A stretch of 64,000 nucleotides of DNA from Mucilaginibacter roseus (GCF_021215455.1 NZ_JAJPWV010000003.1:682001-746000), one strand, 5' to 3'; numbered from the stretch's first letter, positions 1 through 8,171 are shown. Program-made: numbers and translations. Notes: generated from the letters alone by a model not told the origin.

Positions 1-598
1 TGGCAAACAGTAGCAAAGGCATTGGCAGTAGGGTTATTAAAGCCAGTTTCCAGTCCTGCCACAGCATATAGCCGATAATGGCTAACAGCAGCAGCATATC
101 GCCCATGATGGAGATCAGACCCTCGGCAAAAATATCGGCAATTGTTTCCAAATCAGATACTGTACGGGTGATCAGCATCCCGATAGGTGTGCGGTCGAAA
201 TATTTTAAACGTAGCGTGGTAATGTGGTTGAACACATCAATGCGCAGATCGCGGATAACCGACTGCCCTAAAGCATTGGTTAAATAGGTTTGATAATATT
301 GCGCCACGGTTTGCACCAGTAACTGCGCCAGCATGAGGCCCACCATAAACACCAGGCCGTCATAATCACCGGTGATGATATGGTTGTCCAGCGTTTTCTC
401 GATCAGGATGGGTTGAACCAATGCTATCGCCGCCAAAAAAATAGTAAGTACCAACGAAATCACAAACTTAACCTGATACGGTTTAACATAGGTCATTACC
501 CTGCCCAGCAGTTTCCAATCAAGCGCTTTTCCGGTAACGCTCCCCCCGTCCCCTGAAGGAGTGGCTTTTGATGTTTTGAATATCTTAAACAATTTCAT
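1..598 (-). CDS. ABC exporter, transmembrane N-terminal part (partial)
   Basis: The reading frame starts at an ATG at 598-596 on the reverse strand and runs off the left edge, so only about 199 residues are visible. They form an ABC type-1 exporter membrane domain: hydrophobic segments (FVISLVLTIFLAAIALVQP, LVFMVGLMLAQLLV) and the motif LKYFDRTPIGMLITRTVSDL, the typical helix before coupling loop 1 of MsbA/LmrA-like half transporters. The ATP-binding domain would lie outside the window. The substrate cannot be read from this part. Residues 13-22 (TPSGDGGS) are encoded by a degenerate copy of the G/C-rich palindrome found in truA. truA lies 30 bp upstream on the same strand, so the two may be cotranscribed. 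Confidence 0.85.
   Translation of the reverse strand, partial: MKLFKIFKTSKATPSGDGGSVTGKALDWKLLGRVMTYVKPYQVKFVISLVLTIFLAAIALVQPILIEKTLDNHIITGDYDGLVFMVGLMLAQLLVQTVAQYYQTYLTNALGQSVIRDLRIDVFNHITTLRLKYFDRTPIGMLITRTVSDLETIADIFAEGLISIMGDMLLLLAIIGYMLWQDWKLALITLLPMPLLLFA
542..562. repeat. degenerate copy of G/C-rich palindromic element
   Basis: The stretch has the form CCCCCC, two bases, CCCCTGAAGG, closely matching the palindrome arm at 1141-1164. It lies inside the N-terminal cytoplasmic leader of the ABC exporter gene and is translated as TPSGDGG, a worn version of the PPSGGWG peptide seen in TruA. It is shorter and less symmetrical than the truA copy. Confidence 0.55.
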
Positions 599-612
599 TT
601 GGCGGTTCAATT

Positions 613-633
613 TGTTCCCCTCAAGGGGTTAGG
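613..633. repeat. short G/C-rich palindrome spanning the truA stop codon
   Basis: On the reverse strand this reads GCCCCTAACCCCTTGAGGGG, with the internal hairpin CCCCTTGAGGGG. The layout of a C-run, an A-containing spacer and a small C/G hairpin is that of the truA and radA palindromes. The TAA stop codon of truA lies inside it, so the element sets the C-terminus FCP of that protein. Confidence 0.5.
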
Positions 634-1396
634 GGCAAAACGGATACTTTACTTCTGTTAAATACAAACCACATGCGGGTACAGATGTTCCGGCTTCGCC
701 GCGGTTTTTGCTTTCAATTATGGCGCGCACATCTTGCGGCTTAATTACTTTTCGACCCACCTGCATCAGCGTACCCACAATAGCCCGCACCATGTTGCGC
801 AAAAATCGATCTGCCGAAATATGGAATACTATCCCACCATCGGTTTCCACCCATTCGGCGCGGCTTACTTTACAATTATTGGTTTTTACCTGGGTGTTTG
901 ATTTACTGAAACAGCTAAAATCCGTGTACTCCATAATAATCGCGGCAGCCTCATTCATCAGCGCGATATCAGGCTTGTCCTTAATCAACCATGAATAATT
1001 ATGCTTAAACGGATCCTTGTTAAAATGAATATGATACTGGTATGAGCGCAACGTAGCATCAAACCTCGCATGTGCATCGGCGTGTACGGGTATAATATTT
1101 TTTATGGCGATATCAGTTGGCAGGATGGCGTTTAGGCGAGCCCCCCAGCCCCCTGAAGGGGGAGCGGTTAATACTCCCCCTTCAGGGGGCTGGGGGGTAA
1201 AATGCGCAAAAAACTCCGTTGCATGTACCCCGGTATCCGTACGGCCGCAGCCCGTGGCCTCTATGGGCTGCCGCAATACCGTGGTAAGCGCTTTATTTAA
1301 AAGCTCCTGTACCGTTACCGCGTTAGGCTGTATCTGCCAGCCATGGTAACGGGTACCATCATAAGCCAGTTCAATAAAATAACGTTGGGTGGTCAC
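629..1396 (-). CDS. truA: tRNA pseudouridine(38-40) synthase TruA with inserted peptide
   Basis: TruA isomerises uridines 38-40 in the tRNA anticodon arm in the cytoplasm. The catalytic aspartate motif GRTDTGVHA is at residues 51-59 (Asp54). FSCFSK and RFLRNMVRAIVGTL are further family signatures, and 255 residues is normal length. About 20 residues (67-86, PQPPEGG...PPSGGWG) between HF and ARLNAILP are encoded by a perfect palindrome and replace the usual short loop just after the catalytic motif. The stop codon also lies in a related palindrome. Both reading frame and motifs are intact, so the protein is probably active. It is followed by the ABC exporter gene on the same strand. Confidence 0.95.
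   Translation of the reverse strand: MTTQRYFIELAYDGTRYHGWQIQPNAVTVQELLNKALTTVLRQPIEATGCGRTDTGVHATEFFAHFTPQPPEGGVLTAPPSGGWGARLNAILPTDIAIKNIIPVHADAHARFDATLRSYQYHIHFNKDPFKHNYSWLIKDKPDIALMNEAAAIIMEYTDFSCFSKSNTQVKTNNCKVSRAEWVETDGGIVFHISADRFLRNMVRAIVGTLMQVGRKVIKPQDVRAIIESKNRGEAGTSVPACGLYLTEVKYPFCP
1141..1197. repeat. perfect 24-bp inverted repeat inserted in truA
   Basis: The left arm at 1141-1164 and right arm at 1174-1197 are exact reverse complements separated by a 9-base loop. Each arm contains its own mini-hairpin, CCCCCTGAAGGGGG. The element is read through in truA. Because it is palindromic, the other strand in the matching frame encodes almost the same peptide (PQPPEGG then PPSGGWG). The left arm recurs exactly in radA at 19302-19325. 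Confidence 0.95.
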
Positions 1397-1489
1397 GCCG
1401 GCAAAGGTAACAATTGTTTATGCGGATATTAATCTGCACGAAGTAAACTCTTGTTTACAAATAAAACTCAGGCTATAATTAAACAATTT

Positions 1490-1497
1490 TATATTTG
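1490..1497 (+). promoter_or_regulatory. Bacteroidota -7 element TATATTTG before the DUF4293 gene
   Basis: TATATTTG fits the TAnnTTTG consensus of the main Bacteroidota sigma factor and lies 39 bases before the chosen ATG at 1537. No good -33 TTTG is seen at the usual spacing. Its position argues against a longer reading frame beginning at the TTG at 1495. Confidence 0.5.
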
Positions 1498-1536
1498 CTG
1501 CGTAGGTTAAACATAACCGGTTCATTTTTACCCAAC

Positions 1537-2007
1537 ATGATACAACGCATACAAACCATTTATCTTTTTTTAGCCACACTCGTACTACTCGGCTTATACC
1601 TTTTTCCGTTAGTAAACAATGTAAATGTTAACGGCACCATATCAAACATCAGCATACAGGGCGTATATCAAAGCCTGGCAGATGGCCAACGTTTTTTTAT
1701 AAACTTTATAGGTATAAAAATCCTTGCCGCACCGGTAGCGCTGTTGCCAACGCTTATCATCTTTTTTTATAAAAAACGCAAGCAGCAAATAGCCTTGGGC
1801 TACAGCGCTATCCTGGTTATAATAGGTTACAGCTTTTGGATGGCGCAAACGGTAAAGGGCGTAGTTCCCGGCGGTTTACAGGTTGAATTTGCCAACATGG
1901 GCATCGGTATGTTTTTAAGTTCGATAGCTATAATATTGATCATACTGGCCGTACGCGCCATTAAACGCGATGAAAAGCTGGTACGCTCGGCTGATCGGTT
2001 ACGATAA
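1537..2007 (+). CDS. DUF4293 family integral membrane protein
   Basis: The 156-residue product starts MIQRIQTIYLFLA, the typical opening of DUF4293 proteins. It has four hydrophobic segments: about residues 8-25, 55-73 (IGIKILAAPVALLPTLIIF), 84-103 and 115-140. The tail RAIKRDEKLVRSADRLR is basic and cytoplasmic. The ATG at 1537 is preferred over the TTG at 1495 because a -7 promoter element overlaps the upstream TTG and the family begins at MIQR. The function is unknown. A convergent hairpin follows. Confidence 0.8.
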   Translation: MIQRIQTIYLFLATLVLLGLYLFPLVNNVNVNGTISNISIQGVYQSLADGQRFFINFIGIKILAAPVALLPTLIIFFYKKRKQQIALGYSAILVIIGYSFWMAQTVKGVVPGGLQVEFANMGIGMFLSSIAIILIILAVRAIKRDEKLVRSADRLR

Positions 2008-2022
2008 TATCAAACATAAAAA

Positions 2023-2055
2023 GCAAAGGGCAGGAAGATAATTCCGGCCCTTTGC
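2023..2055 (-). terminator. hairpin terminator downstream of the FMN reductase gene
   Basis: GCAAAGGGC pairs with GCCCTTTGC around an inner GAA/TTC pairing. On the reverse strand the stem is followed by TTTTTATGTTT, so it fits termination of the reverse-strand gene ending at 2095. It may also stop the convergent DUF4293 transcript. Confidence 0.7.
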
Positions 2056-2094
2056 TGGTGCAATCAAATGCCACCAACTCATGCTATTGCTGGT

Positions 2095-2616
2095 TTAATA
2101 TTTTATAAACTTATCCAGCTGCTCTTCGGTATATTTTAAGGTATCGGCATTAAACAGGTGACCTTCGGCATCAAACTCCTTGCTTATTAATGGTATATGC
2201 AGCTTTAATGGCATAACGTGTAGGTGCATATAATTACAAACGCCGGTAAAATGGTCAACCCCGCGAATGTTGCCATACTTGCCTGATGATACACCCACCA
2301 ATGCGGCCTTCTTTTCATAAAAGCTATCGGGCCAGGCGCAGGCATCAATAAATACTTTTAGTATGCCCGGAAAGCTGCCATTATATTCGGGAATGATGAA
2401 TATGAATTTTTGTGTAGCGGTAATTAAATCCTGAATGGGTTTAAAGGCCTCGCTGCGCTTACCATACAGATCGGTGGCTATTAAGGTTGGCGGTAGTGCT
2501 TCGAGCGAAAAAACCTGTGCTTGCTCCCCTTTTTCAGTTAATCGTTTTTTATAATACTCGGCCAGTTTTAAGGTGGCGCTACCCTCGCGGTTTGTGGATG
2601 ATATGATGGTGATCAC
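2095..2616 (-). CDS. NADPH-dependent FMN reductase family protein
   Basis: This 173-residue flavodoxin-like protein has the FMN phosphate-binding segment SSTNREGSATLKLA near its N-terminus. The segment PEYNGSFPGILK (about residues 98-109) is the flavin-ring contact motif of the NADPH-dependent FMN reductase/azoreductase family. Such enzymes transfer electrons from NAD(P)H to flavin or to quinone or azo acceptors in the cytoplasm; the acceptor here cannot be told. There is no signal peptide. The gene stands alone on the reverse strand, divergent from parA with a 231-bp gap. Confidence 0.85.
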   Translation of the reverse strand: MITIISSTNREGSATLKLAEYYKKRLTEKGEQAQVFSLEALPPTLIATDLYGKRSEAFKPIQDLITATQKFIFIIPEYNGSFPGILKVFIDACAWPDSFYEKKAALVGVSSGKYGNIRGVDHFTGVCNYMHLHVMPLKLHIPLISKEFDAEGHLFNADTLKYTEEQLDKFIKY

Positions 2617-2847
2617 GGTATTGATGTTATGCTAAATGATACATTAAACAACTGGTGGCTTTACGCTTAAATCAGGCTGTTTAGGGTATCAATATGTTAA
2701 ATATTGTTTGTAAGTTGGCATTTCCTGTGGATTTCTGATAGGTTTTATTACTTATCTTAGCATCCGGTAAAAAACCGTTCACGAAGGTAGAATTTATGTG
2801 GCTATTCTTCGTTATTATATGTCTTGATTGTAAAGGAAAAATAAAGC

Positions 2848-3651
2848 ATGAGTAAAATAATAGCTTTGGCCAACCAAAAGGGTGGCGTGGGTAAAACCAC
2901 CTCATCCATTAACCTGGCCGCGAGTTTAGCTGTACTTGAATATAAAACCCTGCTGGTTGACGCCGATCCGCAGGCCAATTCTACATCGGGCATTGGCTTT
3001 GACCCGCGAAATATAAAAGCCAGTATATACGAGTGTATCATTAACCAGATAGATCCGCATGAGGCTATCCAGAAAACGGATACCCCCAACCTTGATCTGC
3101 TACCGGCACACATTGACCTGGTAGGTGCCGAAATTGAAATGATTAACCTAACGGGCCGCGAATACAAAATGAAGCAGGTGCTTGATAGCGTGCGCGACGA
3201 GTATGACTTTATCATCATTGATTGTTCGCCATCATTAGGCCTGATCACCATTAATGCCTTAACCGCCGCCGACTCGGTAATTGTACCGGTACAGTGCGAA
3301 TATTTTGCGTTGGAAGGTTTAGGTAAATTATTAAACACGATAAAAATTGTACAATCGCGCCTGAATACCACGCTGGAAATTGAAGGTATTTTACTTACCA
3401 TGTATGATGTAAGGCTGCGCCTGTCAAACCAGGTGGTTGAAGAGGTGCGCACTCATTTTGAGGACATGGTTTTTGATACCATTATTCAGCGCAATACACG
3501 TTTAAGCGAAGCGCCGAGCTTTGGTGTATCTGTTATTATGCACGATGCTAACTGCAAGGGTGCCATCAACTACCTTAACCTGGCCCGCGAGATTGTGAAC
3601 AAAAACGGCCTGGTGAAAAGCAAACTACAGGAAACTACAGCGACGATATAA
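2848..3651 (+). CDS. parA: chromosome-partitioning ATPase ParA (Soj)
   Basis: ParA-type ATPases bind nucleoid DNA and drive separation of ParB-bound origin regions. The deviant Walker A box KGGVGKTT is at residues 11-18. The Walker B region is FIIIDCSPSLG and the switch segment is LVDADPQANST. At 267 residues without an N-terminal DNA-binding domain it is the short chromosomal Soj type. parB follows after 3 bp, an arrangement usual near replication origins in this phylum. No good promoter match was found in the 231 bp upstream. Confidence 0.96.
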   Translation: MSKIIALANQKGGVGKTTSSINLAASLAVLEYKTLLVDADPQANSTSGIGFDPRNIKASIYECIINQIDPHEAIQKTDTPNLDLLPAHIDLVGAEIEMINLTGREYKMKQVLDSVRDEYDFIIIDCSPSLGLITINALTAADSVIVPVQCEYFALEGLGKLLNTIKIVQSRLNTTLEIEGILLTMYDVRLRLSNQVVEEVRTHFEDMVFDTIIQRNTRLSEAPSFGVSVIMHDANCKGAINYLNLAREIVNKNGLVKSKLQETTATI

Positions 3652-3654
3652 TAC

Positions 3655-4569
3655 ATGAGTGCAGAAAAAAGAAAGGCCCTGGGCAAAGGATTAAGTGCGC
3701 TGCTGAACGATTCTGTTGATGTACTTCCGAGTAAAAATAATAACAACGCCCGCTCTGCTCAACCTGCAGAAGCAGGGGGATTGGGGTCGGTTAACGAAAT
3801 AAATATCGATCAGATAGAGGTAAACCCCTATCAGCCACGTACCGAGTTTGACGGCGAGGCGCTGGCCGAACTGTCAGACTCAATCAAACTACAGGGCCTT
3901 ATTCAGCCTATTACCGTTCGCAAGGCGGGGCACAACCATTACCAGCTGATTTCGGGCGAACGCCGTTTGCGTGCATCAAAAATGGCTGGCTTGGTTAGCA
4001 TCCCTGCTTATGTGCGCACCGCTAACGACCAGCAAATGCTGGAAATGGCGTTGATAGAGAACATTCAGCGCGAAAACCTGAATGCTATTGAGGTGGCCCT
4101 GAGCTTTCAGCGGATGCTGGATGAGCTGGACCTGAAACAGGAAGAACTGGGCGATCGCGTGAGTAAAAACCGGTCTACCGTTACCAATTACCTGCGGTTG
4201 CTGAAGCTGCCACCCGCCATACAGGTATCATTACGTGATGGCGATATATCTATGGGGCACGCCAAGGCGCTTATTAGTGTAAGTGACCCGGTGCAGCAAT
4301 TGTATTTTCACCAGCAGATTATCAACCATGATCTATCGGTACGCAAAACCGAAGAAATGGTACGCGAGGCGCAGCGCAATACTGTAAAAAAAGAAGGTAA
4401 GCAGCCGGAGCCGTTGAGTTTCCAGGTGCAAAAGATACAGGACGAACTGGCATCGAAGTTCAGCACACGTGTTAAACTTAAAATGAATACGCAAGGCAAG
4501 GGCAGCATCGAAATACCCTTCCTGTCCGAAGATGATTTAAACCGCATTCTTGAAATGTTGGATTGGTAA
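3655..4569 (+). CDS. parB: chromosome-partitioning protein ParB
   Basis: ParB binds parS sites and, through CTP hydrolysis, slides on DNA around the origin. The N-terminus KRKALGKGLSALL is the ParA-interacting peptide. The nuclease-like/CTPase domain (about residues 45-135) carries ISGERRLRASKMAG. The helix-turn-helix domain follows (NRSTVTNYLRLLKLP), then a C-terminal dimerisation segment; the total is 304 residues. The linker between the N-terminal peptide and the CTPase domain (QPAEAGGLG) is encoded by a G-rich hairpin-forming stretch that may be a diverged palindromic element. A strong terminator follows. Confidence 0.96.
   Translation: MSAEKRKALGKGLSALLNDSVDVLPSKNNNNARSAQPAEAGGLGSVNEINIDQIEVNPYQPRTEFDGEALAELSDSIKLQGLIQPITVRKAGHNHYQLISGERRLRASKMAGLVSIPAYVRTANDQQMLEMALIENIQRENLNAIEVALSFQRMLDELDLKQEELGDRVSKNRSTVTNYLRLLKLPPAIQVSLRDGDISMGHAKALISVSDPVQQLYFHQQIINHDLSVRKTEEMVREAQRNTVKKEGKQPEPLSFQVQKIQDELASKFSTRVKLKMNTQGKGSIEIPFLSEDDLNRILEMLDW
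3769..3788. repeat. possible diverged palindromic element in the parB linker
   Basis: On the reverse strand this reads approximately CCCCAATCCCCCTGC-TTCT-GCAGG, with a CCTGC/GCAGG mini-hairpin preceded by two C-runs separated by AAT. That resembles the CCCCC-AG-CCCCCTGAAGG layout of the truA element. It lies in a poorly constrained linker, where an insertion would be tolerated. The relationship is tentative. Confidence 0.3.
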
Positions 4570-4613
4570 CAATTGTTTATCCCGGACGATAGTCCACATT
4601 ATAAATGATAAAT

Positions 4614-4645
4614 AAAGGCTGGTTGAATTACCAGCCTTTGTTGTT
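4614..4645 (+). terminator. rho-independent terminator after parB
   Basis: AAAGGCTGGT and ACCAGCCTTT form a perfect 10-bp stem with a 6-base loop, followed by GTTGTTTAT. It separates parAB from the DUF5683 genes downstream. Confidence 0.85.
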
Positions 4646-4770
4646 TATAGCTCGTGAAGCACTCAAACACCTACTTAAAAAGGATTGCTTTGCTGCAATA
4701 AATTATAGGTTTTAATGTTCATATCGAACGCTATGGTTGCATTTCTGCTGTAGCTTTAATCTGAACCGTA

Positions 4771-5409
4771 ATGTCTAAAAAAATCATTTTTACTGTTTTA
4801 TTGGCAGTTGCAATTTCCTCGGCTAAAGCTCAGCAAGCAACTATCGGGTCAAAGCCTAAACATGTTAAGTCGGTTATCCGTGGTATTTCAGTGCAAAATA
4901 TTCCGGATACTTTGCATAATCCGCGCAAGGCTGTAATGCGTTCTCTCATGGTACCTGGCTGGGGACAGATTTATAATCGCCAATGGTGGAAAGTGCCCAT
5001 TGTTTGTGGCGGTTTAGGGCTTATCGGATCCGCTGTTATATTTAATCAAAATTATTACAGTCAATTCTTAACCATAGCTAAGTACCGTCGCCGTGGCGAG
5101 CAACCCGCGCCTGGCGATAAGTATTATAAGGAATACATGGCGCTGAAAGACAGATCGGCAAGCGATGCCTATGTGGAGAGCACGTTAAATAGCTATCGCC
5201 GTAACCGGGACTTGGCTATATTGGGTATGCTTGGTGGTTGGGGCATACAAATGATCGATGCTTATATCGACGCCAAATTCATTAATTCCTATAGTATGGA
5301 CGATAATTTGTCCTATAACATTCGGCCATCTTTGATAAATCAAGCTGTTTATGCATCGGGAATAAGTAACCGGTTCATTCCTTCATTAAAATTTACCGCA
5401 ACCTTTTAG
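4771..5409 (+). CDS. DUF5683 domain protein, tandem copy 1
   Basis: The 212-residue exported or membrane protein begins with a signal-like segment (MSKKIIFTVLLAVAISSAKAQ). The DUF5683 core PGWGQIYNRQWWKVP is followed by a hydrophobic segment (GGLGLIGSAVIF) and, near the C-terminus, GMLGGWGIQMIDAYIDA. The function is unknown. DUF5683 genes are commonly found beside parB, dapB and lepB in this phylum, as here. The next gene encodes a close paralogue with stretches of identical DNA. Copy 1 has a shorter linker after the signal peptide and somewhat more A/T-rich DNA than copy 2. Confidence 0.85.
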   Translation: MSKKIIFTVLLAVAISSAKAQQATIGSKPKHVKSVIRGISVQNIPDTLHNPRKAVMRSLMVPGWGQIYNRQWWKVPIVCGGLGLIGSAVIFNQNYYSQFLTIAKYRRRGEQPAPGDKYYKEYMALKDRSASDAYVESTLNSYRRNRDLAILGMLGGWGIQMIDAYIDAKFINSYSMDDNLSYNIRPSLINQAVYASGISNRFIPSLKFTATF

Positions 5410-5507
5410 TTTCAGCTGCAATAATTACTTATTTTTTAGGTTGATAGTAAGCGGTGGTTGCAATTAATTTTCAGATAATGCCGCACTATTTATAGATTTG
5501 ACTGATA

Positions 5508-6182
5508 ATGTATAAAGCGCTGTTTATCTTTTTACTGCTTGCAGGCCTTACCATAACGGTACGGGCACAAAACCCCGACACGGCCAGCGTGGCTAAACCC
5601 ACAGACACCGTCAAGGTAAAAAAGGAGCCCGTTCGCCCGGCAGTTAAGCCTGCCGCGGTGCGTGATAACATTAAAAACAGGCCGGATACATTGCATAGCC
5701 CGCACAAGGCGGTAATACGCTCACTAATTATTCCCGGTTGGGGCCAAATATATAACCGTAAATGGTGGAAAGTGCCCATTGTTTACGGCGGTTTAGGGCT
5801 TATCGGCTCTGCCATTATATTCAATCAAAACTATTACAGTCAGTTTTTAACCATAGCACAATACCGTCGCCGTGGCGAGCAACCAGGGCCGGGTGATAAA
5901 TATTATACCGAGTATCAGGCATACAGCTCCGCGTCTGACACGTTTATTGAAAATGCTGTAAACAGTTATCGCCGTAACCGCGATTTGGCCATTTTGGGCA
6001 TGCTGGGCGGCTGGGGCATACAAATGATAGATGCTTATATCGATGCCAAATTCATACACTCGTACAGTATGGATGATAACCTTTCGTTTAAAGTGCGCCC
6101 GGGTTTAATTGGGCAGCCCATGTATGCCGGTAATTTTAATACTGCATTTGTTCCGGCTATAAAGGTTACCTTTGCCTTTTAA
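5508..6182 (+). CDS. DUF5683 domain protein, tandem copy 2
   Basis: The product has 224 residues: a signal peptide (MYKALFIFLLLAGLTITVRAQ), a Lys/Pro-rich linker (VKVKKEPVRPAVKPAAV) and the same DUF5683 core as copy 1 (PGWGQIYNRKWWKVP, GGWGIQMIDAYIDAKF). The longer linker, which could span part of the periplasm, distinguishes it. It lies 37 bp before dapB, so it is the copy in the usual family context; copy 1 is probably the duplicate. The biochemical role is unknown; a cell-envelope function is inferred from the signal peptide and hydrophobic segments. Confidence 0.85.
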   Translation: MYKALFIFLLLAGLTITVRAQNPDTASVAKPTDTVKVKKEPVRPAVKPAAVRDNIKNRPDTLHSPHKAVIRSLIIPGWGQIYNRKWWKVPIVYGGLGLIGSAIIFNQNYYSQFLTIAQYRRRGEQPGPGDKYYTEYQAYSSASDTFIENAVNSYRRNRDLAILGMLGGWGIQMIDAYIDAKFIHSYSMDDNLSFKVRPGLIGQPMYAGNFNTAFVPAIKVTFAF

Positions 6183-6219
6183 ATGCTAACTTAACGGCAA
6201 AAACATCACAACTAAAAAA

Positions 6220-6972
6220 ATGAAGATTGCGCTATTAGGGTACGGTAAAATGGGTAAGATCATTGAAAAGATCGCCATTGACCGTGGCCACGAGATCGTT
6301 TTAAAAATAGACTACGATAACCTGCACGAGCTAACGGTAGAAAACCTGCAAAAGGCCGATGCTGCCATTGAATTTACCACACCCGCTTCGGTCCTACATA
6401 ACATCGATGTTTGTATAGCTGCCGGCGTACCGGTAGTTGTAGGCACAACCGGCTGGTATGACCATATCGCAGACGTAAAAGATAAATGCCTGCAAGGCAA
6501 TGGCGCGGTAATGTATGCCTCAAACTACAGCGTTGGGGTTAACGTATTTTTTAAGGTAAACCAACTGCTGGCTAAAATCATGAACAACTACCCGTACTAC
6601 GATGTGCAGGTAGAAGAAATACATCACATGCAAAAACTCGATTCGCCAAGCGGAACCGCGATTACTATTGCCGAGGGAATATTAGATAACGTAGCCGGTA
6701 AAAGCAACTGGACCAACGTATTGATAACTGATAACCCTGAAACACCACAGGAGCCGTTAAAGCCGGAGCAACTATTAATCGAATCGCACCGTATTGACAG
6801 CGTGCCGGGTACGCATACCGTAATTTACGATTCAGAGGTAGATACCATTGAGTTTAAGCATACCGCCCACAACCGTAATGGTTTCGCCTTGGGCGCGGTA
6901 TTAGCGGCCGAATGGCTGCAGCACAAAAAAGGTTTTTATACCGTGCACGACATGTTTAACTTTGATATTTAA
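6220..6972 (+). CDS. dapB: 4-hydroxy-tetrahydrodipicolinate reductase DapB
   Basis: DapB carries out the NAD(P)H-dependent reduction in the diaminopimelate/lysine pathway and supplies meso-DAP for peptidoglycan. The Rossmann N-terminus is MKIALLGYGKMGKIIEKIA. The catalytic and substrate-binding segment EEIHHMQKLDSPSGTA contains the conserved His pair, the lysine and the SGTA loop. At 250 residues the length is normal for the family. lepB starts 19 bp downstream, so the two are probably cotranscribed. Confidence 0.96.
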   Translation: MKIALLGYGKMGKIIEKIAIDRGHEIVLKIDYDNLHELTVENLQKADAAIEFTTPASVLHNIDVCIAAGVPVVVGTTGWYDHIADVKDKCLQGNGAVMYASNYSVGVNVFFKVNQLLAKIMNNYPYYDVQVEEIHHMQKLDSPSGTAITIAEGILDNVAGKSNWTNVLITDNPETPQEPLKPEQLLIESHRIDSVPGTHTVIYDSEVDTIEFKHTAHNRNGFALGAVLAAEWLQHKKGFYTVHDMFNFDI

Positions 6973-6991
6973 TCAGTTATAATTACAAATA

Positions 6992-8089
6992 ATGAACTGG
7001 AGATTCTGGAGGAAGAAAGATCCTAAAAAGAAAAAAAGCGCTACCCGCGAATGGGTTGATGCCATATTATTCGCGGTAATTGCCGCTACCCTGATCCGTA
7101 CTTTTTTTATTGAGGCCTATACCATACCAACCCCATCAATGGAGCGCTCGTTACTGGTGGGCGACTTTTTATTTGTGAGCAAGGTTAACTACGGCGCGCG
7201 TATGCCGATTACGCCGGTATCGTTTCCGTTCGCGCACCATACCATGCCGATATTAGGTACCAAGGCTTATTGGGATGGTATTAAGTTGCCATACTATCGC
7301 TTGCCCGGCTTTCAGGAAGTTAAGCGTGGTGATGTAGTGGTATTTAATTATCCGATGGAGGCCGACTCGCCCTTTTACCGCCCGGTTGACAAACGTGAGA
7401 ACTATATAAAACGCTGCCAGGGAGAGCCGGGCGATACGCTGGCCATACTCAACGCTCAGGTATATGTAAATGGTAAAATGGCGCCTAACCCGCCGGAAGG
7501 GCAAACTGATTATACTGTTAGTACAACCAGTGGTGGCGAATACAATCCGGACGTTTATAAAGAGCTACATGTATCAGATTACAACGGTAACGGACAACTT
7601 ACTATGACACCGGAATCTGCAAAAAAGCTGCGTAGCTATCCGGGCATAAAATCGGTCACCCCAAACATTGCAGTACGCAACGTTGACGATCCGTTTTATC
7701 CGGTGTTCCCTAACGATCCGCACTTTAAATGGAATGTAGATAATTACGGTCCGATTATCATCCCTAAAAAAGGTTGGACCGTTAAATTGGATAGCCTGAC
7801 CATACCTGTTTACAAACGCGCTATACAGGTTTACGAGGGTAACCACGTACAGGTAAACGGTAATGAGATAACCATCAACGGAAAGAAAACCGACAGCTAT
7901 ACCTTTAAAATGAATTACTATTGGATGATGGGCGATAACCGCCATGATTCCGCCGACTCTCGCTACTGGGGTTTTGTGCCCGAAGATCACATTGTAGGCA
8001 AGGCCCTATTTATCTGGATGAGTTGGGACAGCAACGAATCGTTCTTTAGCAAAATACGCTGGAGCCGCTTGTTCAGGGGTGTTAAATGA
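6992..8089 (+). CDS. lepB: signal peptidase I LepB
   Basis: Type I signal peptidase cleaves Sec signal peptides on the outer face of the inner membrane. Following a basic N-terminus, one membrane segment (about residues 22-40, VDAILFAVIAATLIRTFFI) leads directly to the catalytic serine motif PTPSMERSL (Ser49). The general-base lysine is in RENYIKRCQGEPGD (Lys140). The third family box is GDNRHDSADSRYWG. At 365 residues it is long, with an extended beta region between Lys140 and the GDNR box. A strong terminator follows. Confidence 0.95.
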   Translation: MNWRFWRKKDPKKKKSATREWVDAILFAVIAATLIRTFFIEAYTIPTPSMERSLLVGDFLFVSKVNYGARMPITPVSFPFAHHTMPILGTKAYWDGIKLPYYRLPGFQEVKRGDVVVFNYPMEADSPFYRPVDKRENYIKRCQGEPGDTLAILNAQVYVNGKMAPNPPEGQTDYTVSTTSGGEYNPDVYKELHVSDYNGNGQLTMTPESAKKLRSYPGIKSVTPNIAVRNVDDPFYPVFPNDPHFKWNVDNYGPIIIPKKGWTVKLDSLTIPVYKRAIQVYEGNHVQVNGNEITINGKKTDSYTFKMNYYWMMGDNRHDSADSRYWGFVPEDHIVGKALFIWMSWDSNESFFSKIRWSRLFRGVK

Positions 8090-8110
8090 CGCTGACGAGT
8101 TAAAATATTC

Positions 8111-8146
8111 AAGCCCCCGCAGACTGATCTGCGGGGGCTTTTTTTG
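8111..8146 (+). terminator. rho-independent terminator after lepB
   Basis: AAGCCCCCGCAGA pairs with TCTGCGGGGGCTT around a short loop and is followed by TTTTTTTG. It ends the DUF5683-dapB-lepB unit. Confidence 0.9.
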
Positions 8147-8171
8147 TTGAACCCAAGTCGCTTTACTTTAC

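Noticed and set aside
1104..1349. Forward-strand open frame opposite truA carrying the same PPEGG peptide
   Set aside because: It exists because the palindrome reads the same on both strands; the rest of the frame is antisense to truA.
2802..3452. 216-codon open frame antisense to parA
   Set aside because: It lies wholly opposite a well-supported parA gene and has the composition expected of an antisense shadow; no family motif is visible.
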